Shown here: positions 44,601-55,190 of the stretch, one piece after another
Layout of the letters: each line of letters opens with the position of its first letter
Numbering within the stretch: position 1 is the stretch's first letter
Source of the DNA: Luzula sylvatica
Lineage: Eukaryota; Streptophyta; Magnoliopsida; Poales; Juncaceae
Reading direction: 5' to 3'
Assembly (NCBI GenBank): GCA_946800325.1
Contig: OX326959.1
Coordinates: 27,704,615-27,768,614 of the forward strand
DNA length: 64,000 nt
Program-made: the position numbers and the translations under genes
The notes under the pieces: generated by a model
Told to the model about the DNA's origin: nothing
The model's input: only the letters and a program-made list of their open reading frames with translations
The model's database searches: none

Positions 44601-47600
44601 AAATGCACGTACAACTACTAAAATACACCCGTCGAAAGAAGAAAAAAAATAGAAAAAATTCTTTGTTTTCTAGCTTGATCATTTTATGTGTACTAATCTT
44701 TTAAACTGCTTAGATGATGTACCAATGTAATTTCTAGTTGACAAGGGGTAAGAGGGCATATATGCCCCTCCCCTCCATTCCCCCCCCCTCCCCCCCCCCC
44801 CCCTCATGGTGATTGATGAGGTCATCATCAATGGGGGCTCATTTCCATCTCCCAAAAATCTCTCATTTAATTAATAATACTTTGAATTAATTGTTAATTG
44901 AAATAATTAATTATGAGATTCTCGTATTAACTGTTAATTACATCACAATTAACTGTTAATTCAAAATATAATTAATTGAGTGAAAAAATTTGTGTGCAAA
45001 TTGGAGATGGAAAAGAGCCCCCATTGATGATGACCTCATCAATCACCATGAGTGGGGGAGAATTGGGGGGGGGGGGGGGGGGGGGGGCACGGTATAATTT
45101 TCCTAAGGGTAAGTACATGTCATAACTCTTCGAGCATTGACTACGTTAACACATTAATTTTCCAATTTTACCTAGCCTAAACTAACTATTGAGGGAGAAA
45201 CTTATTAATAAACAAAAAGAACTTCATAAATATGAATTTAGATGATTATTACTAGAGATATTGTATCGGGTTTAGAGCTATCCGGCTTTTTCTTTACTTG
45301 AGGTTTGTCAACTGTCATGGGGCACGCCGCAGGAAATAGCATCTTAAGCTCTTCGACATCAAATACTTCATGGCTACATGCAATGTTGATCTCATTAAAA
45401 AAAATTCAGAAGTGCGAACAAAATGTTGTAAATACAACGTCAACCGACATAAGAAGTAAGATAGTGATCAAATTATACCTTTCAACATCGTCTTGCTCTT
45501 GTAGTTCATCCCACAAGGTCCCTTTCATGGCTCTTACAACTTTATCCCAATGGTAAGGCTTGAATGGTGACTGGGAAGAGTTTGAACGACCTTTCATGGC
45601 TCTTAGTCCAGCTTGTGGGTTGGCACATCGAGATGGAGGTGGTGGTGGAGCACCAGATATATTCCCTCCTTCTAGAGGTTGTGATGGTGGTGGTGGTGGT
45701 GGAGCTCCATCGCGTCCTTTAGGAGGAGGTGGTGGTGGTGGAGCTCCATCGCGTCCTTTAGGAGGAGGTGGTGGTGGTGGAGCTCCATCGTGCTCTTTCA
45801 GAGGAGGAGGAGGTGATGGTGGTGGTGGAGCTCCACCGTGTCCTTTAGGAGGAGGTGGTGGTGGTGGAGCTCCACCGTGCTCTTTTGGAGGAGGTGATGG
45901 TGGTGGAGCTTCATTTGATTTTGTTCTTAGTGGAGGCGGTGGGGTTGGAGTTCCACCAATTTTATTTGCATACGGTGGTGTAGTACGACTAGCACTACGA
46001 CCTCCGAGAGCGGATAAAGAAGGTGGGGGTGCGAGTGGAGGAGCTTTACTTAGGCCTCCAGGTAGAACTGGAGGTGGAGGTAAAACTGTTCCGCTACCTA
46101 AGGTAGGCGGAGGTGGTGGAGGTGGTGGAACTCTATTGTGGCTTTCCGAAAGAAGAAGAGGTAGCGAAGGAAGTATTCCGCTACTTAAACAATGTAGAGG
46201 CCTGATAGGAGAAGGTGGACTTTTATTTATGCCTTCGAGAAGAGGTGGAAGTGGAGGTGGAGTTATTCGGCTACCTAAGATAGGCGGAGATGGTGGTGGA
46301 AAATCTTTATTCTGGCGCTCAAGAAGAGGTGGAGGTGGCGGAGAAACTATTGTGCTACACAAAGGGGGTGAAGGTGGTGGTGACGGTGGAGAGGGTGGTG
46401 ATGATGGTGGTGGTGGTGATGGTGGTGGTGCAGTGTTTAGGCCTTCAAGAAAAGATGAATGTGGAGGTGGAACTGTAATGCTGCCTAAGATAGGCGGTGG
46501 TGGTGATGGTGACTTGGAAGAGTTTGAACGGCCTAGATCATGTCCCCTTGCAGTTTCGTGACTACCATAGAATCCTCTAAGTCGAGCTTGTGGGTTGGCA
46601 CTTCCAAATGGAGGTGTTGGTGGAATGCCAGATCTATTCCCTCCTGCTAGAGGTTGAGGAGGTGGTGGAGGAACTCGACCGTGTCCTTTAGGAGGAGGAG
46701 GTGGTGGTGGAGCTCCACCGTGCTCTTTAGGAGGAGGTGGTGGTGGTGGTGGAGCTCCATTTGATTTTGTTCTTGCGGGAGGCGGAGGGGTAGGAGTTTC
46801 ACCAATTTTATTTGCATACGGTGGTGGAGAGGGACTAGCACTACGACCTCCGAGAGCGGACGAAGATGGTTGGGGTGCGAGTGGTGGAGCTCTATTTAGG
46901 CCTCCAGTGAGGACTGGAGGTCGAGGTGAAACTGTTCCGCTACCTAAGGTAGGTGGAGGTGGTGGTGGTGGTGGTGGTGGTGGAACTCTAATATGACTTT
47001 TCGAAAGAAGAGGAGGTAGCGGAGGAAGTATTCCTCTACCTAAACGATGTGGAGGCCTGAGAGGAGATGGTGGACCCATATTTATGCCTTCGAGAAGAGG
47101 CGGAGGTGGAGGTGGAGTTATTCGGCTAACTAAGACAGGCGGAGATGGTGGTGGAAAATCTTTATTCTGGCGCCCAAGAAGAGGTGGAGGTGGCGGAGAG
47201 ACTATTATGCTACCCAAATGACGTGAAGGTGGTGGTGACGGTGACGGTGGAGATGGTGGTAATGATGGTGGTGGTGGTGGTGGTGGTGGTGGTGAAGTGT
47301 TTAGGCCTTCATGAAGAGATGAATGTGGATGTGGAACTATAATGCTGTCTAAGATAGGCGGGGGTGGTGACGGTGGAGCTCTGTCAAGACGTGGGGAAAG
47401 AAGTGGAGTCGGAGTTGGCAGAGGAAATGTTGCGATACCTACTCTAGCAAAAAATTGAAGCGTCGATGAATCTATGCTACTTATGAGAGGCGGAGATGGA
47501 GATGATGGTGGTGGAGCCACATTAACAAGAGCTCCCAGAAGAGGTGGAGTTGGAACTATATCGATATCTACGGATGACGTAGGTGGTGGCAGTTCGGACC

Positions 47601-49290
47601 TTGGAGTCGAAAACTCAGTTATGTTTGAATTATGTTGGTCTTGCGGTTCCACATCAATCCGATGCCCATCATAAGAATCTGGTTCTGGTAAAACCTCTTC
47701 TGCCTCGAAAAATTCTTCTACAGATTCCATCTCTATGACATTATTGCTCTCCTCGCTCGCGTTAGTATCATCGTGATCTTTTGAAAAGTGTACCTGGTTC
47801 GGACAACAACTAGATTTCAACTCAATACTCTTTATATATGAGACATATGTTTCACGATAATTATTTTCCACGTAACATGCTACAAGAAGTAGAAGATGTT
47901 TGAATAGTTCAAATATGATTCTGGTTGGTCTAGTGGGAAAACCAACACCATGAAAGCTTTATGGTATTGCAATAGTAAATCGAAAACGAAAACCAAATAT
48001 ATTCAACATATAATTGAAGATGTTAAGACACATTATTCAATAGGTTGCAAGGTTGAGTATCACAATGTTAAAATGCACACTTGACGAATTTACCTCTGCT
48101 TTAAAATCCTCGGAGAATTGGTCCTTAAAGTCCCAAGCTAAATTAACATCAAGACATCCCAGATGGAAGGAGAATGGGTTCAACGTAGTATGCAATCCAA
48201 GTAACTTCTTAGGACCTTGTTTGTACACCATTTGTAGTGTTCTTTGATCGCCAGTATATTGCTTTAGTTGATTTTCTAAAATGAAATCTAAAATTGGCCA
48301 CCCATTCTCAGTTGCGCGTAATTGACAAATTGTCTCCAAAGAAAGCAAATGACATTTTGAGAACTTGTGAGGATAGTTACTTCCTTCCATGTTTTCATGA
48401 ATATTACATACTATCAATGAGGCTTCCGGAAAATATTTGCGTAATTCTAAAACGATTCCATCTATGTAATTCTCGAAGATTTCTTCTTCCATTGTTTTCG
48501 TAGAGAAGCGACAATAAAAAACTGTTGAATAAAAAAAAAGGAGGATTAGATTGATTCAAAGACATGCAAATCTCGTAATATGTGAGAAAACACCCGAATA
48601 AAGCTTCAAATAAACAAAAATGTTTAATGACTTGGTTCCCAAACAATTTGAAGTATATTCTCATTATAATGGCGCAATCATTGTTGAAGTCAATATCATT
48701 TTCAAAATTTTAAATAACTATTATATTGATATACGGGTAAAATGAAAAAAATCTTCTTAAAGAAAAAAGTAACTGATTATTAACTAAATGTTTAATTTAA
48801 GGATATTCATGATATTTGAAGGTTATTGTAAGGGTATTTTTGAAATTTCACGTTTTTGAGGCGTATGCATAAAATTATGATGTTTTGTGGGGGTATAAAG
48901 GAAATTATGCCCATTATTATACGTTCTCCAAGAAAAAATAGTGCTAAAACCAATACAATTCATCAATTCAACAAAAAATAAAACCAATTATCATAGAAAT
49001 GGAAATGATTCTCAAAAAAGATAAAGGAAAAACTTATCATAAACTCCATCAGTAATTTCAATAAGACGGCCTGGATACTTACGATAAAACAGCTTCCTGA
49101 ATATTGTCATTTCTCTTTCAAGAAGACGACTGGGAGACTTATGATCAAACAGCCTCCTCAATAGTGTCATATCTCTTTCAAGAAGACGATCGAGAGACTT
49201 GTGATGAAACAGCCTCCTTAATAGTTTCGTTTTTCTTTCAAGAAGACGACCAGGAGACTTATGATCAAACAACCTCCTGAATAGTGTCAT
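41627..49290 (-). CDS. Class II formin-like gene (PTEN/C2 remnant - FH1 - FH2), front end degenerating
   Basis: Formins nucleate and elongate actin filaments: FH1 binds profilin-actin and FH2 caps the barbed end. Exons read from splice sites, 5' to 3': 49290-49038, 48521-48094, 47879-45479, 45373-45253, 44514-44443, 44326-44228, 44099-44058, 43973-43893, 43773-43723, 43553-43472, 43352-43261, 43128-43057, 42866-42750, 42491-42423, 41924-41858, 41760-41627 (TGA). From 45479 onward all introns are GT-AG and phases agree. The FH2 landmarks are KPYHWDKVVRAMKGTLWDEL, RRATNIEIML, FCPTKEEM, FFLELMTVPRMESKLRVF, LGNTIN and RYFGEDP. The front is damaged: the exon 1 donor is AT, exon 2 keeps only pieces of the PTEN/C2 module, and the preferred exon 2 donor and exon 3 acceptor are out of phase (a later GT at about 48083 would restore it). 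A shorter FH1-FH2 product or a pseudogene are both possible. The exon model is by eye. Confidence 0.82.
42034..42320. mobile_element. Tourist-like (PIF/Harbinger) MITE in a formin intron
   Basis: The ends are GGGGTCGTTTGG and CCAAACACTCCC, flanked on both sides by TAA (42031-42033 and 42321-42323), as expected for Tourist elements. It is 287 bp, AT-rich and non-coding. It lies between the exons at 42491-42423 and 41924-41858 and leaves both splice sites intact. Confidence 0.8.
44760..45092. mobile_element. Foldback MITE with long C-run and G-run arms in a formin intron
   Basis: The arms 44761-44850 and 45000-45090 are inverted copies (TCATGGTGATTGATGAGGTC and ATCATCAATGGGGGCTC against their complements). 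The left arm carries a long C tract and the right arm a run of about 23 G. The centre has AATTAACTGTTAATT-like blocks as in 499-772. It lies in the intron between 45373-45253 and 44514-44443. The G/C tracts could form a strong hairpin or quadruplex and may be unreliable in length. Confidence 0.75.
45590..47380 (-). repeat. FH1 exon: direct duplication of an 865-bp proline-rich block
   Basis: Two copies (47380-46516 and about 46515-45590) share the same order of landmarks: PILxSI, HSSxxEGLNT, RQNKDFPPPSPP, SRITPPP, EGIN, GTV-PPPV, GGRSAS, PPYANKIG, TPTPPPP, KEHGGAPPPPPPPKGHG. The first copy keeps a RGFYGSHETARGHDLGRSNS segment that is shortened in the second. The result is one of the longest FH1 regions plausible for the family, with dozens of poly-Pro runs. 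On the plus strand the same DNA gives a Gly-rich open frame (45560-46561) that is a shadow. Confidence 0.88.
48094..48521 (-). pseudogene. Formin exon 2: collapsed PTEN/C2 region
   Basis: After a good acceptor (CAACAG) it reads VFYCRFSTKTMEEEIFENY, matching the family VFDCCFSTD start, then GIVLELRKYFPEASLIVCN. It then jumps to NYPHKFSKCHLLSLETICQL, to GWPILDFILENQLKQYTGDQ, to VYKQGPKKLLGL and finally to WDFKDQFSEDFKAEV. The PTEN signature-loop segment (HCERGG-like) and most of C2 are missing, although the remaining pieces are in family order and in one open frame without introns. In intact class II formins this module is several hundred residues and binds membranes. Here about 140 residues remain. 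Confidence 0.7.
49038..49290 (-). repeat. Formin exon 1: four in-frame 60-bp repeats of the N-terminus
   Basis: The class II formin N-terminus (canonical form: Met, a hydrophobic-Phe-Arg segment, FFYRKPP, LLE) is present four times as 20-residue units: MTLFRRLFDHKSPGRLLERK, TKLLRRLFHHKSLDRLLERD, MTLLRRLFDHKSPSRLLERE and MTIFRKLFYRKYPGRLIEIT. Only the last keeps the FYRK spelling and runs on into DGVY as in the family. ATGs lie at 49290, 49170 and 49110. The last would give a normal-length N-terminus. DNA copies are similar, so the tandem duplication is fairly recent. Confidence 0.85.
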
Positions 49291-49787
49291 TTCTCTGGCT
49301 TCAATTTCTCTCGCCAATTGATTTGGGGAAAGAAGGCGGTACGCAGCGAAACAGGGGCAAGAATGAAAACTTTGACCAAACTTGTAAATTAGAATCCTAT
49401 TATGTGGCAGCTGCCTTTGTAATTTTATGTTTTTGTTTAAAGCTCGTAGGTATTTGTAATAGAAGAGTTAGAAGATAGGAGGTTGATATCATGTGTTGAA
49501 ATAGCAGATAAACAAACAAACATAACAATTAGGGGTCATGAGTGTTTCTTATTAATTTTCAGTTAATTAAGTGTGTTAATTAGGCATACAAACGACGTGA
49601 TGATGGGTTGTGGGAAAAGGGTTAAATTTTCCTAAGAATTACTCCTAGATGATGGGTTGTGGGTAAAAATTTTCTAACAATTACTCGCTAAAGTTGTTGT
49701 AGCCTATTAATAGTGCTATGATGTTGCCTTTCTGATAACGAAAATATATTATTCTAGGACTCCCCACCGAGTCCATTAAATTAAGTA
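49291..49787. other. Formin upstream DNA with a MITE fragment
   Basis: At 49500-49690 there are GTTAATTAAGTGTGTTAATT and two GATGATGGGTTGTGGG copies followed by TTAAATTTTCCTAA. This resembles one arm of the foldback MITE at 499-772. No TATA box for the formin can be named with confidence. Confidence 0.45.
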
Positions 49788-51681
49788 GGGAAATTTTTTC
49801 TTATGTCCCTAGTAAACTTATAAATAACATATTTATATTTTTTATTTGGAAATATTATATTTGTTCCTGCTAAGTCATGTTAGTATCAAATTTATCCAAA
49901 AGCTTACCAATTGATTAAATAAAAATCTAACAGAAAATTTATAACAATTGACTAGTTTGTCCCTTAATTAACCCTCAATCTAATAAACTAGTTCAAACCC
50001 GAAACCCGATAACATAAGAATAGTTCAAACCATCAACCCCGATAAACATATGAACCTTAAACCACTACATTTTCCTCTCTTCATACGAGAAGCTCTGTGA
50101 GGCGATCTCTTTTGGCGAAGATGACGGTCTAGCAATATTGTCTGAAGAGGTGGAAGACAGAAGCCGCCGGAAACACTAGCCACCAAATCGACACCGGATC
50201 GCTAAAAAGGACGACAAGGTGTTGAATTCGGATTTTCCCTGTTTTTTTCTTGCAACTACCATTGCAGGTTATTTCTGTTTATATTTTGTTTCTTTACATT
50301 TGTTTTTTGTGCTAAATTGTTGAATTAGGATTTGAATTGTGATAAAATGTTGAATTAGAGTTGCAATTATGATACAATTTATTGATTTCGACAGTTTTTT
50401 GCAATTAGGGTTCCAATTAGGATTGCAATTAGGGAAATTAGGGGTTCCAATTATTTTCTGTGTGTTTGTTATGTTTTTTTTTTCAACTTTTTTGTAGCTT
50501 TGTTCAGCAGTTTTTATGCAGCTATCTTTTTGCAGGGATACGTATGTTTTTTTTTCTTCAAATTTTCATTTGATTATTATTAAAATATAGACTTACTTTG
50601 TGTATTTGGTTTAATGGATGGATTCGACTAGAGCAGTTTTACAGCGAATATAAATTCCTTTCAAATCTAGTGCTCTGGCGATCTTGCAGGCTCGACGGAA
50701 AAATTAAATCAGTAGCGTCTCACCTTCCAAGTGAGTACAACCGTTTTATTACATTATATCCCTTTTACTCCTTTAATATATTGTTTTACATTATTATTTG
50801 TGCTTGATATTTGTATGGTATGTATATCAAAGATGAAGTGATTGGCATGAAGTGGACAGATTTGGCGCGTAAGGACGACGATGAAGTGATCGGCGTTGAT
50901 TAAATTCAATGGAATGTATTTGAATCGTACCAACATTGTATTATTGACTCCAGATTATTCCCTTCTCACAAGATTATGTACATGGAAATTCAAAATCAAC
51001 TAGTTACATGGTCCATTTTTTTTTATGGACTTAATTGAATAAAATTGAAAAAATATCTTTTTATATTTTTAACCATGGAACCGGCCACATACATACACAA
51101 CAAGATGCTGACTTGGCGTTTTGCGCTGAATATCTTTTTATATTTTTAACCATGGAACCAGCCACATACATACACAACAAGATGCTGACTTGGCGTTTTG
51201 CGCTGGAGTGAAGCTAATCGACATTTAGGATAAATATGAGTTAAGCACTCGAATTTAATTTGAGCTTGAATATGTCTATGTGTATGAATGTGCGAGTATC
51301 TGGGAATTGTACTAATTTATATTGTTTTCAATTACAATGGATGTATATGAGCTGGTTTAAAATGAATAAATATTATTGTTTGTTGTTGAATACAATTAGT
51401 TTTTAGGTGGATATATATGCGTTGGATATTTTTTTATTGGGTTTGGCTTGTGATTCTAGAATCATTCTTTATTTTTTGCTAAATAAAATGAAGTTCAATT
51501 CGGATGATTACAATAAAACGAATATCCATTGTTCATAATTATACATTTATACAAAATTAATACATTTTATACATAAACCCCATTAATACACACCATCGAA
51601 ACACATACACACCATCGACATACATACACACGTGCACATATAAATACACACACACGTCATACACACAAGACGCACACCCCC

Positions 51682-51752
<71 letters not shown>

Positions 51753-53053
51753 GTCATACACACAAGACATACCCCCACCCCCCACCCACCATACACACAC
51801 ATGCACGCATACAATACACAACAAAGACACGTACATATACATTACTCTGTACAAATTATACATATCACACATAGAACAGAGATTACAATACACAACACGC
51901 GATCACTTCACCAAATCATGGTTGCCGCTGTCACATTCTCCAAACCTGGACCACCAAAATCTACGTTACGCACTAAATCTGTCCCCTTCATGCTGATCAC
52001 TTCATCTTTGCTTTACATACCTTAAAAATATCAAACACAAATAATTACTGTAAAACAATATATTAAGGAAGAAAAAACAGATATTGTGTAATAAAATAGT
52101 TGTACTCACTTTGAAAGCGAGGCGTTTTTTATTCGATTTTGCCGTAGAGCCTGCAAGGTCCCTAGAGGACCAGATTTGACGGGGAATACAATTTGCCGTA
52201 AACCTCTCTAGTTGAATTCATCAATCTAACTAAATACAAAAAGTTAGTATGTATCATAATAATAAGAAAATGAAAATTTGAAACAAAAAACCATGTGTAT
52301 CCCTGCCAGAAAAAAATGCAGCAAAAAAAACCTGCAATTTTTTTTTTTGAAAGAAAAATAAAAAAACACAGAAACAATTGAAACCCTAATTGCCCTAATT
52401 GCAACTCTAATTGGAACCCTAATTGCAATAAACTGTCGAAATCAACAAAAATCAGTAAATTGGAACCAAATTAACACATTAATTCAACAATTTATCATAA
52501 TTTGAATACTAATTCGACAATTTAGCGCAAAAAACGAATGTAAAAGAAAAAAAATAAAAACAGTAACAACCTGCAGTGGCATTCGCAAGAAAAACTCAAG
52601 AAAAAACCTAATACAAGACTTTGTCGTCCTTTTCGTGCAATCCGGTGTCGATCTGGTAGCTAGGGTTGCCGACGGCTTCTCTCTTCCGCCTCTTGGGACC
52701 ACCTTGCTAGTCCATGCCATCTTCACCTGAAGAGATGACCTCATACAGAGCTTCTCGCATGAAGAGAAGAGAATGGAGATCGTATGGAGAAGAGATTCGT
52801 TTAGGGTTCATGTTATCGGGTTTAGGGTTCATGTTATCGGGTTTAGGGTTTGAACTAGTTTATTGAATTGAAGATTAGTTAAAGGGTACATTAGTCAAAT
52901 GTCATGAATTTTTAGTTAAATTTAATCAAATTATAAAATTTGGATAATTTTGATACTAACATAACCTGGTTCAGTAGGATAAATATGATATTTTCAATTT
53001 AAGATGGATAAACATGTTATTTATGAGTTTAGTAGGGATATAGAATTTTGGGG
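49788..53053. mobile_element. Large inverted-repeat element with gene-like exons in both arms
   Basis: The left arm (49788-50960) and right arm (51900-53053) are inverted copies over about 1.1 kb each, diverged. Outer parts share TATGTCCCTAGTAAACTTAT-like and AAATAACAT blocks. Middle parts share CGAGAAGCTCTGT, GAAGCCG, CGACACCGGAT and AGGACGACAA, then a spliced-looking exon that reads as a SNLVL...GKI peptide in both arms (50600-50730 plus and 52240-52110 minus) followed by GTGAGT, and a GATGAAGTGAT block. The spacer holds a 77-bp tandem duplication (51052-51205) and an (AC)n tract. It could be a MULE-like or foldback element that captured a host gene fragment. No target duplication was found, so the ends are approximate. 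Confidence 0.7.
51640..51830. repeat. (AC)n microsatellite
   Basis: A long uninterrupted ACACAC tract (about 51688-51750) lies inside a wider ACACAC/CATACA-rich region. It produces long Cys/Val-rich open frames on the minus strand that are artefacts. Confidence 0.9.
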
Positions 53054-53202
53054 AAAACTCCTCTCTGAATGCTAACTCCTCTTTGATCGATGCATCCGAT
53101 CCGCTAACTCCGTACCCTCTCCAAATTGTGCCTAAATCGGAGATTTGGGGGCTAAATTAAGATCTCAATTTGTCTTCCATTTCGTATCAAAGATTTCATG
53201 TG

Positions 53203-53590
53203 ATGGATATCCTCCTCTCTTGGAATTGTTGCGGGAGTAGAGGCCGCGCAACAATATCGATGATTCGGCGCTATCTCCATAGCATTAGTTCGTCCTTAGC
53301 TTTTATTTTCGAAACTCGTTGTAATACTAAGAAGGCAAAAAATAGAATTAAGAGTTTTACTCTTCGAATCATGAGATTGTCTCTTCTATAGGTTCTTTGG
53401 AGGGACTTTGGATTTTATGGAAACACGACGTACAAGTGCAAGTAGTATTCGATCACGATTCAGATCCTAACTTCACAAGGAGTTGGTCAAAGTTTCACTT
53501 TCAAATTTTCAATTTTCAATTTATTGCGATACATAGATCTCGAGGCGTTAAAGGATTACTAAAAATTACCTGTAAATTTGCATGAATTAG
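53203..53590 (+). pseudogene. LINE endonuclease fragment (start of ORF2)
   Basis: From ATG 53203 the reading MDILLSWNCCGSRGRA, then SSLAFIFETRC, matches the start of plant L1 ORF2 (endonuclease: I-L-x-W-N-C-x-G and a catalytic Glu in F-x-x-E-T). A frameshift near 53390 moves to GLWILWKHDVQVQV, the next family motif. The rest of ORF2 is missing. It is a different piece from the 3' LINE fragment at 37115, so the two come from separate insertions. Confidence 0.75.
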
Positions 53591-53699
53591 TCAAAAAATT
53601 GAAATCTTCGAAAATTTGGAAATCAGATACGGGTTCGGTTGTTCAAAGCATACAAGTTCAGATAAATTAGTAAAATTTAAGGATAAAGTGATATTTTTA

Positions 53700-55190
53700 A
53701 ACTCGGGTATGAATTGGGTACGGATATGGCTTGCCCTTGGGGCGGTACCCCTACACCTGGACCCGAACAGGAACCCGATGCGGCTCTAAAATCTATCTGC
53801 CCGTCTTTTAATATTCAAACACGTAACACATATAAGAAAGAAATACTTGAGATGTACTTAGAAGAAAATAATAAGCGTATAATTATTTGGGATTATATTC
53901 TTACCGGAATATTAGTGCAACCATTTATCTTTCGACCTCGAGACAAATCAAAGTTTTGTGTGTTACCCTCCATTGTATTGATGACAATTGGACACCCAAA
54001 AAAGAATATTGAATGTTTGGAATAAAGAAACATGCACGGTAATTAAGTTAGGCGGTCTTGAAAACATTACATGATTGGAATGTCAATAGAAAATTGTTTT
54101 CATTTATATTAGATGTCGATGGTGCAAAATATTATTTGAGTTAAGAAGATGGTTTACATGCTCAATGAAAACGGATTGCTTGCTTGTAGTGGCATTGATT
54201 TGGTTGTCCAAGATCCGATAAAAAATATAGAGAAACCAATTGACGAAATAAAGAAAATTGTGTTGAAAATAAAATGTTGCCTTTATTATTTTCGAAATTT
54301 CAAAAGAGAGTCGTTGAGTGGAGTTTACAAAATCGAGAGGGCTTTCATCTAATGTTTCTACTGGATGAAACTCTTCTTGCATGATGTTTAAAGATGCAAA
54401 AGTATTTTTTTAGAAACATCAGAAATAATGCATTTTATTGATCCTTCAAAATATCCAGAATTCCCTTCCAATAAAAAATGGAATGGTGGATATCATTTTT
54501 AATTGTTTCATATATTTTTAGGCCTTTATCGACCTTCTTCCGGATACATTGTATCTAACTTGTAATTTGTTTTTTAAATCATTTTGTAATATTAACATAA
54601 ATATCAAAGTATTGTGTAAGAATGTGGATCCAACCATTATGATAATGTCCATATCAATAAAAAAAAAATTTGACAAAGTATTGGTAACAATGCAACACCA
54701 TGTTAATTATTGCTTGTTTTTTAGGTCCTGAATAAAGACGAGGTTGATCGAATATTATATCCATTTTATATAATGGTGGTGGGAAAGAAATTGAAGAGTT
54801 AAAAATAATGATAAAAAAAAATTGTTTGGCGTTCCCGTTAGTAATTCAATATTAGACATGGAAAAAAATAAATTGAAACATTATGCGATCAAGTTTTTTG
54901 AGACGAGAAGTCAATTTTACTTCTTTCAAATTCGATTTGGATAACTCTATGAAAAGGCTTCCCTGTTCTAATATTATTTTTTTATATTCTTTCTGAATGG
55001 AAAATGGAAGGAAATATCATAATCTTTCAAAAATTGCACGCGAAGCATTTGCTATACCAGTTTCTATGGTTGTGATAGAGTTGTCTTTTAATAAAGGCGG
55101 TCGAGTAATAGATTTTTATATAAGTATATTGGATTCCGAGACTATCATTAATTTACATTCAATATCGGGAAAAGCCGGTAAATAGGTAAT
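53700..55190 (+). pseudogene. hAT transposase remnant
   Basis: Pieces in hAT order lie in changing frames. Near 53940 there is a segment before the catalytic core. At 54200-54260, VVQDPIKNIEKPIDEIKKIV matches the family L-I-V-x-D-x-I-x-x-I-x-x-x-I-x-x-I-R. Near 54355-54400 a V-S-T-x-W-N-S-like segment is followed by MFKDAK. At 54997-55180, KYHNLSKIAREAFAIPVSMV then GGRVIDFYISIL, the C-terminal dimerisation region (family W-x-x-N-x-x-x-Y-P-x-L-S-x-x-A-R-D-x-L-A-I-P-x-S). Many stops are present, so it is inactive. No terminal repeats were located. Confidence 0.78.

Noticed and set aside
45560..46561. Long plus-strand Gly-rich open frame (333 codons)
   Set aside because: It is the antisense reading of the formin FH1 proline codons. 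The minus strand has family landmarks and splice sites.
51557..51893. Cys/Val repeat frames
   Set aside because: Translation of the (AC)n microsatellite in different frames.
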